This document shows, piece by piece, positions 1-5,685 of a stretch of DNA of 7,635 nucleotides. Numbering within the stretch: the first letter of the stretch is position 1; each line of letters opens with the position of its first letter. Position numbers and translations under genes: made by a program. Source of the stretch: Comamonadaceae bacterium. Lineage in GTDB: Bacteria > Pseudomonadota > Gammaproteobacteria > Burkholderiales > Burkholderiaceae_C. The stretch lies in contig JAJTBK010000404.1 of assembly GCA_021286965.1 (NCBI GenBank), positions 1-7,635 on the forward strand, read 5' to 3'. Below the pieces are notes generated by a model that was given only the letters and a program-made list of their open reading frames with translations, was not told the origin of the DNA and ran no database searches.

Positions 1-99
1 CTTGATCGGTTTGGTGCTGCGTCGAACGCTGCGCAGCAGCGGCTCGATCTCGGCAAATTTCTCTCGACTGATGTCGCTTGGGTACGGCTTTCTTTTCAC
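1..99 (-). CDS. IS5-family transposase, N-terminal fragment (33 codons visible)
   Basis: On the minus strand, a GTG at 99-97 opens a frame that runs without a stop to the window edge. It begins [15 protein letters not shown] and continues with [15 protein letters not shown]. The KPYPSDIS...F..I.PLL....R.TKP pattern is the recognisable N-terminus of IS5-group DDE transposases, the part preceding the catalytic domain. The catalytic Asp and Glu residues lie outside the window, so activity cannot be assessed. The GTG start is chosen because the homologous start lies one or two residues before the KPYPSD motif. No other start codon in this frame gives a family-like N-terminus. Confidence 0.75.
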   Translation of the reverse strand, partial: MKRKPYPSDISREKFAEIEPLLRSVRRSTKPIK

Positions 100-138
100 C
101 CCAGGATTGTCGAGGGCAAAGAGATCGTCAACACGCTC
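1..138 (-). mobile_element. End of an IS5-family insertion sequence (partial, runs off left edge)
   Basis: The left 138 bases look like the 5' end of an IS5-family element oriented on the minus strand. Read on that strand, the outer end begins GAGCGTGTTGACGATCTC (138 down to 121), followed about 20 bases later by the start of a transposase. The flanking host bases 139-141 are TGA. A TNA target and an end beginning with GAG fit what I remember of the IS1031/IS427 branch of IS5. The element ends about 40 bp beyond the stop codon of the oxidoreductase gene, so that gene is not broken. The other end lies outside the window, so completeness cannot be judged. The exact boundary is inferred from the TNA pattern, not from a matching second inverted repeat. 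Confidence 0.7.
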
Positions 139-178
139 TGAGGGCCCACGAGCGCCAGCACTGGCAGCCCACCCCTGA

Positions 179-1774
179 TCAGGCAGCCGCCACTTGGCGG
201 ATCATGTCCACCGCCTTCTCGGCAATCATCACCGTGGGCGCGTTGGTGTTGCCGCTGACGATGCGCGGCATGATGGACGCATCGACCACGCGCAGGCCCT
301 GCAGGCCGTGCACGCGCAGCTGGGCGTCCACCACGTCCATCGGCCCCGGGCCCATGCGGCAGCTGCCCACGGGGTGGTAGATGGTGTCGGCAAACTGGCG
401 GATGTATTGCTCGATCTGCGCCTCGGTCTGCGCGGCGGCCAGGCGCTGCAGCTCGCGCCCGCCGTACTGCGCCAGCGCCGGCTGCTGCAGGATGCGCCGC
501 GAGATCTGAAAGCCGCGCACCATGCGCGCCACGTCATCGGGGTGGCCCAGAAAATTCGGATCGACCAGCGGCAGCGCCAGCGGGTCGCTGCTGGCCAGGC
601 GCACGCTGCCCCGGCTCTTGGGTTGCAGCAGGCAGACGTGGCTGGAGTAGCCGTGGCCAAACACGGTCTTGCGGCCATGATCGACGAGCTTGCCGATGAC
701 GAAGTGCAGCTGCAAGTCCGGCTGCGCCTCGTCCGCTGCACTTTTGAGAAAGCCCCCGGCCTCGGCAAAGTTGGTGGTCAAGGGGCCGCTGCGCTCGCGC
801 CGCCACTGCATCACGCCGCGCAGCACATTGAGTCCGCCGCGCACGGAGAGGCCAAACAAATCGGTGAGCTGCGGCGCATTCACCACCTGCACCACGTCCG
901 GGTGGTCGTGCAGGTGCTGGCCAACGCCGGGCAAGTGCTGCTGCACGGCAATACCGTGGCGCTGCAGCTCCTCAGCCGGGCCCACGCCCGAGAGCATGAG
1001 CAGCTGCGGCGAGAGCAGCGCGCCCGCCGACAGCAGCACCTCGCACCGCGCCCGCACCTGCTTGCGCTGCCCGCCCTGGTGGTATTCGACGCCGACGGCG
1101 CGCTGGCCCTCGAACAAGATGCGCGTGGCGTGCGCGCCCGTCAGCACCTGCAGATTGGGCCGCCCCAGATGCGGCGTGAGGTAGCCCTTGGCGGCGCTGT
1201 GGCGCTCGCCGTTCTTGTGCGTCACCTGGTACATGCCCACGCCCTCTTGCGTGGCGCCGTTGAAGTCGCGGTTGTGCACGTAGCCGGCCTGCACCCCGGC
1301 ATCGACAAACGCCTGGCTGAAGCGGTTGGGCGAGCGCAGATCCATGACGTTGAACGGCCCGCCCTGGCCGTGCCAGGCGTCGGCGCCGCGCTCGTTGTGT
1401 TCGGCGCGCACAAAGTACGGCAGCACGTCGCTCCAGCCCCAGCCGGGGTTGCCCTGCGCGGCCCAGTGGTCGTAATCGGCGTGCTGGCCCCGGACATAGA
1501 CCATGGCGTTGACCGAGCTGGAGCCGCCCAGCACCTTGCCGCGCGGCTGGTAGCCGCAGCGCCCGTTCAGGCCCGGCTGGGGCGTGGTGTCAAACCCCCA
1601 GCCAAACAGCTCAAACTTGGCCACCGCCGCCAAGCCAGCGGGGCAGTGAATGAGCACACTTTTGTCTGCCGGCCCGGCTTCGAGCAGGCATACCGTGGTG
1701 TTCGGATCCTCCGACAAACGTCCGGCCAGCACGGCGCCAGCCGAGCCACCACCGATCACAATGAAATCAAACAT
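179..1774 (-). CDS. GMC-family FAD-dependent oxidoreductase (choline/alcohol dehydrogenase-like)
   Basis: This 531-residue protein oxidises an alcohol (CH-OH donor) using bound FAD; the natural substrate cannot be read from the sequence. The N-terminal dinucleotide motif GGGSAG is at residues 8-13. The first GMC signature, around [18 protein letters not shown], spans about 79-96, and the second, [15 protein letters not shown], is at 251-265. The C-terminal catalytic pair is His467 in [10 protein letters not shown] and Asn511 in GNTNAPT. All key residues are present and the length suits the choline dehydrogenase/AlkJ subgroup. There is no signal peptide. The start is an ATG with AGGAGA at 1790-1785, about 10-11 bases upstream. 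The gene stands alone: no betaine aldehyde dehydrogenase, transporter or regulator is adjacent, which argues weakly against BetA. An alkanol or polyethylene-glycol dehydrogenase is equally possible. An insertion sequence ends about 40 bp past its stop. Confidence 0.93.
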   Translation of the reverse strand: MFDFIVIGGGSAGAVLAGRLSEDPNTTVCLLEAGPADKSVLIHCPAGLAAVAKFELFGWGFDTTPQPGLNGRCGYQPRGKVLGGSSSVNAMVYVRGQHADYDHWAAQGNPGWGWSDVLPYFVRAEHNERGADAWHGQGGPFNVMDLRSPNRFSQAFVDAGVQAGYVHNRDFNGATQEGVGMYQVTHKNGERHSAAKGYLTPHLGRPNLQVLTGAHATRILFEGQRAVGVEYHQGGQRKQVRARCEVLLSAGALLSPQLLMLSGVGPAEELQRHGIAVQQHLPGVGQHLHDHPDVVQVVNAPQLTDLFGLSVRGGLNVLRGVMQWRRERSGPLTTNFAEAGGFLKSAADEAQPDLQLHFVIGKLVDHGRKTVFGHGYSSHVCLLQPKSRGSVRLASSDPLALPLVDPNFLGHPDDVARMVRGFQISRRILQQPALAQYGGRELQRLAAAQTEAQIEQYIRQFADTIYHPVGSCRMGPGPMDVVDAQLRVHGLQGLRVVDASIMPRIVSGNTNAPTVMIAEKAVDMIRQVAAA

Positions 1775-1906
1775 GGTTTTTCTGTCTCCTGCGCGATCAC
1801 CCTCTGCGCGAAAAATGCCTGAGTGATTGATTCACGATAACCGAGGCCCAGGGGGATTGCCGATACCATGTTCGGGGTTCATTTCACTTTGAGGAGGTTT
1901 CTCTAT
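1775..1906. other. Divergent intergenic region between the oxidoreductase and the hydroxyacyl-CoA dehydrogenase genes
   Basis: These 132 bases must carry promoters for both flanking genes, which are transcribed away from each other. The two ribosome binding sites are visible (AGGAGA at 1790-1785 minus, GAGGAGG at 1891-1897 plus). The central stretch around 1820-1845, with TGAGTGATTGATTCA, is more AT-rich than its surroundings and is the likeliest place for promoter or operator elements. I found no convincing -35/-10 pair with correct spacing and no clear operator palindrome, so no specific promoter is called. Confidence 0.4.
1891..1897 (+). promoter_or_regulatory. Strong ribosome binding site that fixes the hydroxyacyl-CoA dehydrogenase start
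   Basis: GAGGAGG lies nine bases before the ATG at 1907. It is nearly a full match to the anti-Shine-Dalgarno sequence. An earlier in-frame ATG at 1868 has no such site and would add 13 residues ahead of the Rossmann strand. That pair of facts selects 1907, which also gives the family-typical MTIQTVGIIGAGTMG start. Confidence 0.85.
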
Positions 1907-2755
1907 ATGACGATTCAGACCGTAGGGATCATCGGTGCCGGCACCATGGGCAACGGCATTGCGCAGGCTTGCGCGGTAGTGGGCATTAACGTCGTGATGG
2001 TCGATGTGTCCGATGCTGCAGTGCAAAAAGGCGTCGCCACCGTCGCCGCCAGCCTCGATCGCCTGATCAAGAAGGAAAAAATCAGCGCCGCCGACAAAGA
2101 CGCGGCGCTGGCGCGCATCCAGGGTTCGACCCGCTATGAAGACCTGCAAAAGGCCGACCTGGTGATCGAGGCCGCGACCGAGAACCACGCCCTCAAGCTC
2201 AAGATCCTGCAGCAGGTCGATGCGCTGGTACCGCCGCAGGTCATCATCGCCTCCAACACCTCGTCGATCTCGATCACCCAGCTCGCTGCATCCACCAGCC
2301 GCGCCGAGCGCTTCATCGGTATGCACTTCTTCAACCCGGTGCCGATGATGGCGCTGGTGGAGATCATTCGCGGCCTGCAAACCTCGGACGAGACGCACGA
2401 CCGCGTCAAGCAGCTCGCCGAGCGCCTGGGCAAGACGCCGATCACCGTCAAGAACGCCCCCGGCTTCGTCGTCAACCGCATCCTGGTGCCGATGATCAAC
2501 GAAGCCTTCTTCGTGCTGGCCGAGGGCCTGGCCACGCCCGAGGACATCGACGCCGGCATGAAACTCGGCTGCAACCACCCCATCGGCCCGCTGGCCCTGG
2601 CCGACATGGTGGGCCTGGACGTGTGCCTGGCGGTGATGGAGGTGTACCTCAAGGAATTTGGCGACAGCAAGTACCGCGCCTGCCCGCTGCTCAAGGAATA
2701 CGTCGCCGCCGGCCGCCTGGGCCGCAAGAGCGGGCGCGGCGTGTACGCCTACTGA
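1907..2755 (+). CDS. hbd: 3-hydroxybutyryl-CoA dehydrogenase
   Basis: This 282-residue cytoplasmic enzyme interconverts (S)-3-hydroxyacyl-CoA, typically 3-hydroxybutyryl-CoA, and the 3-oxoacyl-CoA with NAD(H). That step serves butanoate metabolism, beta-oxidation and phenylacetate breakdown. The Rossmann glycine motif GAGTMG is at residues 10-15. Asp33 at the end of the second strand suggests preference for NAD over NADP. Catalytic and substrate residues are present: Ser119 in SNTSS, His140 in GMHFFNPVP and Glu152 in VEIIRG, with Asn223 in NHPIGP. The C-terminal dimerisation domain follows from about residue 186 and ends in the usual GRKSGRGVYAY. Length matches stand-alone family members (about 280 residues). 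No hydratase, thiolase or other pathway gene is adjacent, so the specific pathway (paaH-like, hbd or fadB2 naming) is undecided. A repeat hairpin starts nine bases after the stop. Confidence 0.95.
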   Translation: MTIQTVGIIGAGTMGNGIAQACAVVGINVVMVDVSDAAVQKGVATVAASLDRLIKKEKISAADKDAALARIQGSTRYEDLQKADLVIEAATENHALKLKILQQVDALVPPQVIIASNTSSISITQLAASTSRAERFIGMHFFNPVPMMALVEIIRGLQTSDETHDRVKQLAERLGKTPITVKNAPGFVVNRILVPMINEAFFVLAEGLATPEDIDAGMKLGCNHPIGPLALADMVGLDVCLAVMEVYLKEFGDSKYRACPLLKEYVAAGRLGRKSGRGVYAY

Positions 2756-2764
2756 GCCTAGATT

Positions 2765-2820
2765 GCTCTCAAATTAATAGCTTCTCGCGCTTGACCAGCA
2801 AGCGCTAGCAGCTATTTTTA
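2765..2820 (+). repeat. Intergenic copy of a palindromic AT-rich repeat (copy A)
   Basis: This 56-base element contrasts sharply in composition with the GC-rich surroundings and folds as nested inverted repeats. The outer arms are AATAGCT (2776-2782) and AGCTATT (2810-2816). The inner arms are GCGCTT (2787-2792) and AAGCGC (2800-2805), around a seven-base loop. It resembles small dispersed palindromic repeats that I remember as common in Comamonadaceae genomes. It lies just after the hydroxyacyl-CoA dehydrogenase stop and is followed on the plus strand by TATTTTTAT, so it may help end or stabilise that transcript, though the AT-rich outer stem makes it a weak terminator. A diverged second copy lies at 3428, inside srkA. 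Confidence 0.8.
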
Positions 2821-2863
2821 TGCCCAATTCACCCTCCTTGGCGCACGGGACGACAATGGCCCC

Positions 2864-3910
2864 ATGCCGCACCGCACCGACACCCCGACCGACACCGCCG
2901 CCCACCCCCACGCCGCCCTGACCCCGGATACCGTGCTCGACGCCCTCGCCAGCGTCGGCCTGTACGGCGATGGCCGCCTGCTGGCCCTGTCCTCGTACGA
3001 AAACCGCGTCTACCAGGTGGTGCTCGAAGACGGCAGCAAGGTGGTCGCCAAGTTCTACCGCCCCGGGCGCTGGAGCGCGGCGCAGATTGCCGAGGAACAG
3101 GACTTCGCCCAGCAGCTCGCCGCTGCCGAGGTGCCGGTGGTCGCCCCCCTGGTGCTGGCCGGGTGCAGCCTGCACCAGCACGCCGGCTTTGCCTTTGCCG
3201 TCAGCCCCTGGCGCGGCGGGCGCGCGCCCGAGCTCGACGACCCCGAGGTGCTCGAATGGATCGGCCGCTTCCTCGCCCGGCTGCACGAAGTCGGCAGCCG
3301 CCAGCCCTTCGCCGCACGCCCGCAGCTGTCGTGGCAGCGCTGGGGCCAGGAGGCGCGCGACTGGCTGCTGGCGCACGATTGCGTACCGCCCGAGGTGCGC
3401 GGTGAGTGGCAGCAGGCTTGCGACGAAGCTATAAAAATAATAGCTACTAGCGCTTACCACATGGGCGTTAGCACCGAATTTCACGTACAAGCTGCGACAG
3501 CGCTGCGGCTGCACGGCGACTGCCACGGCGGCAACATCCTGTGGACGCCGGTACAAGAGCCCGGAGGCGGGCCGCACTTCGTCGATCTGGACGACGCCTG
3601 CCAGGGCCCGGCGGTGCAAGACCTGTGGATGCTGCTGTCGGGCGAGCGCGCGCAGCAAACGCGCCAGCTCGCCGCCCTGCTCGACGGCTACGAGCAGCTG
3701 CGCCCCTTCGACCGGCGCGAACTGGCGCTGATCGAGCCGCTGCGCACCCTGCGCCTGATCCACTACAGCGCCTGGCTGGCGCGGCGCTGGGGCGACCCCA
3801 CCTTCCCGCAGCACTTCCCCTGGTTTGGCAGCGCCGACTACTGGCGCGAGCAAACCCGCCTGCTGCACGGGCAATGCGACGCCATGCGCCACCCGCCGCT
3901 CTCGGCCTAG
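2864..3910 (+). CDS. srkA: SrkA/YihE-family stress response serine/threonine protein kinase
   Basis: This 348-residue cytoplasmic kinase belongs to the aminoglycoside-phosphotransferase-like fold. E. coli SrkA protects cells from stress-induced death linked to MazEF and the Cpx response. The N-lobe contains SSYENRVYQV (43-52) and the ATP-binding lysine in VVAKFYRP (Lys63). The catalytic loop is LHGDCHGGN (216-224), with catalytic Asp219 and Asn224. The metal-binding motif is FVDLDD, with Asp241, followed by the family block GPAVQDLWMLLSG. It is about 20 residues longer than E. coli SrkA (328). The extra length comes from the N-terminus, a glycine-rich loop near 232-237, and residues about 189-208, which are encoded by a repeat copy. 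No good Shine-Dalgarno precedes ATG 2864. The start is the first in-frame ATG, and the first 15-20 residues are not conserved. The glycosyltransferase gene begins 50 bp downstream on the same strand. Confidence 0.92.
   Translation: MPHRTDTPTDTAAHPHAALTPDTVLDALASVGLYGDGRLLALSSYENRVYQVVLEDGSKVVAKFYRPGRWSAAQIAEEQDFAQQLAAAEVPVVAPLVLAGCSLHQHAGFAFAVSPWRGGRAPELDDPEVLEWIGRFLARLHEVGSRQPFAARPQLSWQRWGQEARDWLLAHDCVPPEVRGEWQQACDEAIKIIATSAYHMGVSTEFHVQAATALRLHGDCHGGNILWTPVQEPGGGPHFVDLDDACQGPAVQDLWMLLSGERAQQTRQLAALLDGYEQLRPFDRRELALIEPLRTLRLIHYSAWLARRWGDPTFPQHFPWFGSADYWREQTRLLHGQCDAMRHPPLSA
3428..3483 (+). repeat. In-frame copy of the palindromic repeat inside srkA (copy B)
   Basis: This stretch aligns without gaps to the intergenic copy at 2765-2820, with about 38 of 56 bases identical. 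The first 27 bases (22 identical) are best preserved and the right arm is decayed. It starts sharply at GCT (3428) and supplies srkA codons 189 to about 207. The codon aligned with TGA in copy A is TAC here, so the frame stays open. The outer stem is lost, but an inner hairpin CTAGCGCT (3447-3454) with GGCGTTAG (3464-3471) can still form in RNA using G-U pairs. The 3' boundary is uncertain because similarity fades after about 3483. Confidence 0.72.
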
Positions 3911-3960
3911 GGTGTTCGCACGCTCATTACACTGACGCCCTTTTGCCCGCAGCCCGCACC

Positions 3961-5520
3961 ATGCCGCCCACCGCCCCGACGCTCAACCTGTTTGGCTGGC
4001 ACATCGACCCCGACAGCCGCCGCGACATGGGCCGCCTGGCCGCCGCCTTCATCGCCCTGCACCTGCTGCTGTGGACGCTGCTGCCGGCCCTGAGCCACCG
4101 CGCCCCGCCCTGGGACAACATCGAGCAGCTGGTGTGGACGCAATCGCTGCAATGGGGCTACTACAAGCACCCGCCCGCACCCACCTGGTGGATGTACTTC
4201 TGGACCGAGCTGCTCGGGCGCAAGGTCTGGGTGACGTTCTTTGCCGCCCAGCTCAGCGTCGCCGGCATGTTGTGGTGCCTGTGGCGCATCGCCCTCATCG
4301 TCACCACGCCGCTGCGCGCCTTCGTCGCCCTGGTGCTCACCGCCCTCGTCGCCTACCACGGCCTGCGCGGCATCATGGCCAACCACAACACCCTGCAATT
4401 GCTGCCCGTGGGCCTGCTGCTGTGGGCCAGCCTGAGCGCCATGCGCGCCAGCGGCCGCCAGCGCTGGCTGCTGTGGGCCGGCGTCGGCGCCGCCGCTGCG
4501 CTCACGCTGCTGTCCAAATACAGCGCCCTGGTCTGGTTTGCCGCCATCGCCCTGTGGCTGGCGCAAGACGCGCGGATGCACCGCCTGCGCGCCTGGGCGC
4601 CGGTGCTGCTCGCCGCTGCCGTCGCCCTGGCCCTGCTCGCGCCCCACCTGGCATGGCTGGTGCAGTCTGACTTTGCCAGCCTGCGCTACGCCCAGGATTC
4701 GGTGGAAAACGGCAATGCCGGCAACGCCAGCCACTGGACGGATTTCTGGAACTTCTGCAGCGCCCAGATCGGCCGCGTGCTGCCCGCGCTACTGACCCTG
4801 GCGCTGCTGCGCTGGCAGCTGCGCCACGCGCCCCGGGTGGCGCACAGCACACCCGCTGGCGTGCAGCAAGAAGGCCGCTTCGTGCTGCTGCTGGGCCTGG
4901 GGCCGCTGGCCATCACGCTGCTGCTGGGCCTGGGCGGAATGCACCTGGCCGCGTCCTGGGCGACGACGTTCTACGTCCTCTTTGGCCTGTTGCTGCTGCG
5001 CTGGCTGCCCGCTGTAGCGCCAGCGGTGCTGCTGCGCCGCACCGTGCTGCTGGGCCTGGGCGCGCAGCTGCTGCTCGCCGGCGGCCTGGCGCTCGGGCGC
5101 GGGCTGCTGGTGGACGTGCTCGGGCGCAACGCCCGCTCCAACTTTCCGGCGCCAGCGCTGGCAGCGCAGCTCGACGCCCTCTGGCGCGCCCAGGCACACA
5201 CGCCGCTGCGCGTGCTCGCCGGCGAAACCTGGCTCGCCGGCAACGTCTCCATCCACCTGCCAAGCCAGCCCCAGGTGTTCATCGACGCCGAACCGGCGCA
5301 CGCCCCCTGGATCGACACCAACGCCCTGGCGCGCTGCGACCTGCTGGTGCTCATCGACCGCAGCCCCGACACCCCACCAGCGAGCGCCGCCACCCAGGCC
5401 CTGATGGCCCGCGCCCAGCACCACGGACAGATCAGCGTGCCCTGGACGTCCCGCCCCCAGGGCCCGCAGTTGACGGTGGACTGGGGCATCGTGGCGGCGA
5501 CGCAGCCCGGCTGCGAATGA
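3961..5520 (+). CDS. GT-C/ArnT-like (PMT_2 domain) integral membrane glycosyltransferase
   Basis: This 519-residue inner-membrane protein probably transfers a sugar from a polyprenyl-phosphate donor to an envelope acceptor on the periplasmic side. The first loop after an N-terminal membrane segment (about 26-44) carries PPWDNIEQLVWTQSLQWGYYKHPP. The acidic DxxE pair (Asp52, Glu55) and GYYKHPP (66-72) are the conserved catalytic-loop pattern of the ArnT/PMT_2 superfamily. About ten further hydrophobic segments lie between residues 90 and 375. The C-terminal region from about 385 is soluble, probably periplasmic, with no motif I recognise. ATG 3961 is chosen because it gives a normal N-terminus. 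The frame stays open upstream, but only as an out-of-frame shadow of srkA. No Shine-Dalgarno is evident. Donor and acceptor cannot be deduced, and no arn, lipid A or O-antigen genes are nearby. It is probably co-transcribed with srkA. Confidence 0.85.
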   Translation: MPPTAPTLNLFGWHIDPDSRRDMGRLAAAFIALHLLLWTLLPALSHRAPPWDNIEQLVWTQSLQWGYYKHPPAPTWWMYFWTELLGRKVWVTFFAAQLSVAGMLWCLWRIALIVTTPLRAFVALVLTALVAYHGLRGIMANHNTLQLLPVGLLLWASLSAMRASGRQRWLLWAGVGAAAALTLLSKYSALVWFAAIALWLAQDARMHRLRAWAPVLLAAAVALALLAPHLAWLVQSDFASLRYAQDSVENGNAGNASHWTDFWNFCSAQIGRVLPALLTLALLRWQLRHAPRVAHSTPAGVQQEGRFVLLLGLGPLAITLLLGLGGMHLAASWATTFYVLFGLLLLRWLPAVAPAVLLRRTVLLGLGAQLLLAGGLALGRGLLVDVLGRNARSNFPAPALAAQLDALWRAQAHTPLRVLAGETWLAGNVSIHLPSQPQVFIDAEPAHAPWIDTNALARCDLLVLIDRSPDTPPASAATQALMARAQHHGQISVPWTSRPQGPQLTVDWGIVAATQPGCE

Positions 5521-5531
5521 GACGGGCGAAG

Positions 5532-5562
5532 AAAAAGCCGCACGTTCAGGGAACTGTGCGGC
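5532..5562 (-). terminator. Intrinsic terminator downstream of tRNA-Thr
   Basis: On the minus strand, arms GCCGCAC (5562-5556) and GTGCGGC (5543-5537) form a seven-base-pair GC-rich stem. It is extended by four more pairs (GTTC/GAAC) beyond a one-base bulge at 5555, and is followed by TTTTT (5536-5532). It lies seven bases after the tRNA 3' end. On the plus strand the same hairpin falls 16 bases after the glycosyltransferase stop but lacks a U-run, so it is mainly a minus-strand terminator. Confidence 0.88.
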
Positions 5563-5569
5563 CTTGATA

Positions 5570-5645
5570 TGGTGCCGGTTGTCGGATTCGAACTGACGAC
5601 CTACCGCTTACAAGGCGGGTGCTCTACCAACTGAGCTAAACCGGC
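5570..5645 (-). tRNA. tRNA-Thr (anticodon UGU)
   Basis: The 76-base cloverleaf reads on the minus strand from GCCGGTTTAGCTCAGTTGG to an encoded CCA (5572-5570). The acceptor stem GCCGGTT/AACCGGC is perfectly paired, with discriminator A. The D-arm is standard. The seven-base anticodon loop CTTGTAA places TGT at 5612-5610, which decodes ACA and related Thr codons. The T-loop is TTCGAAT. Two stem positions do not form Watson-Crick pairs: C27 opposite U43 at the top of the anticodon stem, and A52 opposite C62 in the T-stem. The gene follows sspB by 31 bp and is followed closely by an intrinsic terminator. Confidence 0.95.
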
Positions 5646-5655
5646 GAAAGCGCGG

Positions 5656-5685
5656 ATTCTATACCGAATGCAGCGCCTATTTCAC
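5656..5685 (-). promoter_or_regulatory. Candidate sigma-70 promoter for tRNA-Thr, overlapping the end of sspB
   Basis: On the minus strand, GTGAAA (5685-5680) matches the -35 consensus at four of six positions. After an 18-base spacer, TAGAAT (5661-5656) matches the -10 consensus at five of six. Transcription would begin near 5649, just before the mature tRNA end at 5645. The bases after the -10 (CCGCGC) are GC-rich, as in stringently controlled stable-RNA promoters. The -35 element covers the last codons of sspB. Co-transcription from sspA-sspB is the alternative, since no terminator separates them. Confidence 0.45.

Noticed and set aside
150..170. Small inverted repeat GCCAGCACTGGC near the oxidoreductase stop, considered as its terminator
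   Set aside because: Stem of only four to five pairs with a tiny loop and no U-run on the minus strand; too weak to call.
194..1822. Very long antisense open frame (542 codons) opposite the GMC oxidoreductase, plus shorter frames in the same region
   Set aside because: Its product is a low-complexity Ala/Arg/His/Val-rich string with no family features. Such mirror frames are routine in GC-rich genes with strong third-position bias. The minus-strand frame carries all GMC motifs.
1868..1906. Earlier in-frame ATG for the hydroxyacyl-CoA dehydrogenase
   Set aside because: It lacks a ribosome binding site and adds 13 residues before the Rossmann strand. GAGGAGG sits correctly for ATG 1907.
2856..2921. 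21-codon frame starting eight bases before the srkA ATG, rich in Pro and Thr
   Set aside because: No ribosome binding site; the composition only reflects the srkA N-terminal codons read in another frame. Nothing supports translation.
2774..3892. 372-codon minus-strand frame opposite srkA
   Set aside because: It mirrors the codon pattern of srkA, has no recognisable domain, and even reads through the repeat. The plus-strand kinase motifs are unambiguous.
3541..3960. 420-base upstream extension of the glycosyltransferase frame
   Set aside because: It overlaps the conserved end of srkA in another frame and encodes Arg/Ala-rich sequence unlike a membrane protein N-terminus. ATG 3961 is the sensible start.
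3907..4734. 275-codon minus-strand frame opposite the glycosyltransferase, and similar frames to 5424
   Set aside because: The products are Gly/Gln/Ala-rich shadows without motifs. The plus-strand frame shows membrane segments and the GT-C catalytic-loop pattern.
5155..5162. Possible additional repeat copies and CRISPR-like spacing elsewhere in the window
   Set aside because: Scanning by eye found no third copy of the AATAGCT...GCGCTT element and no regularly spaced direct repeats. Short GCGCTGG-type matches are expected from composition.
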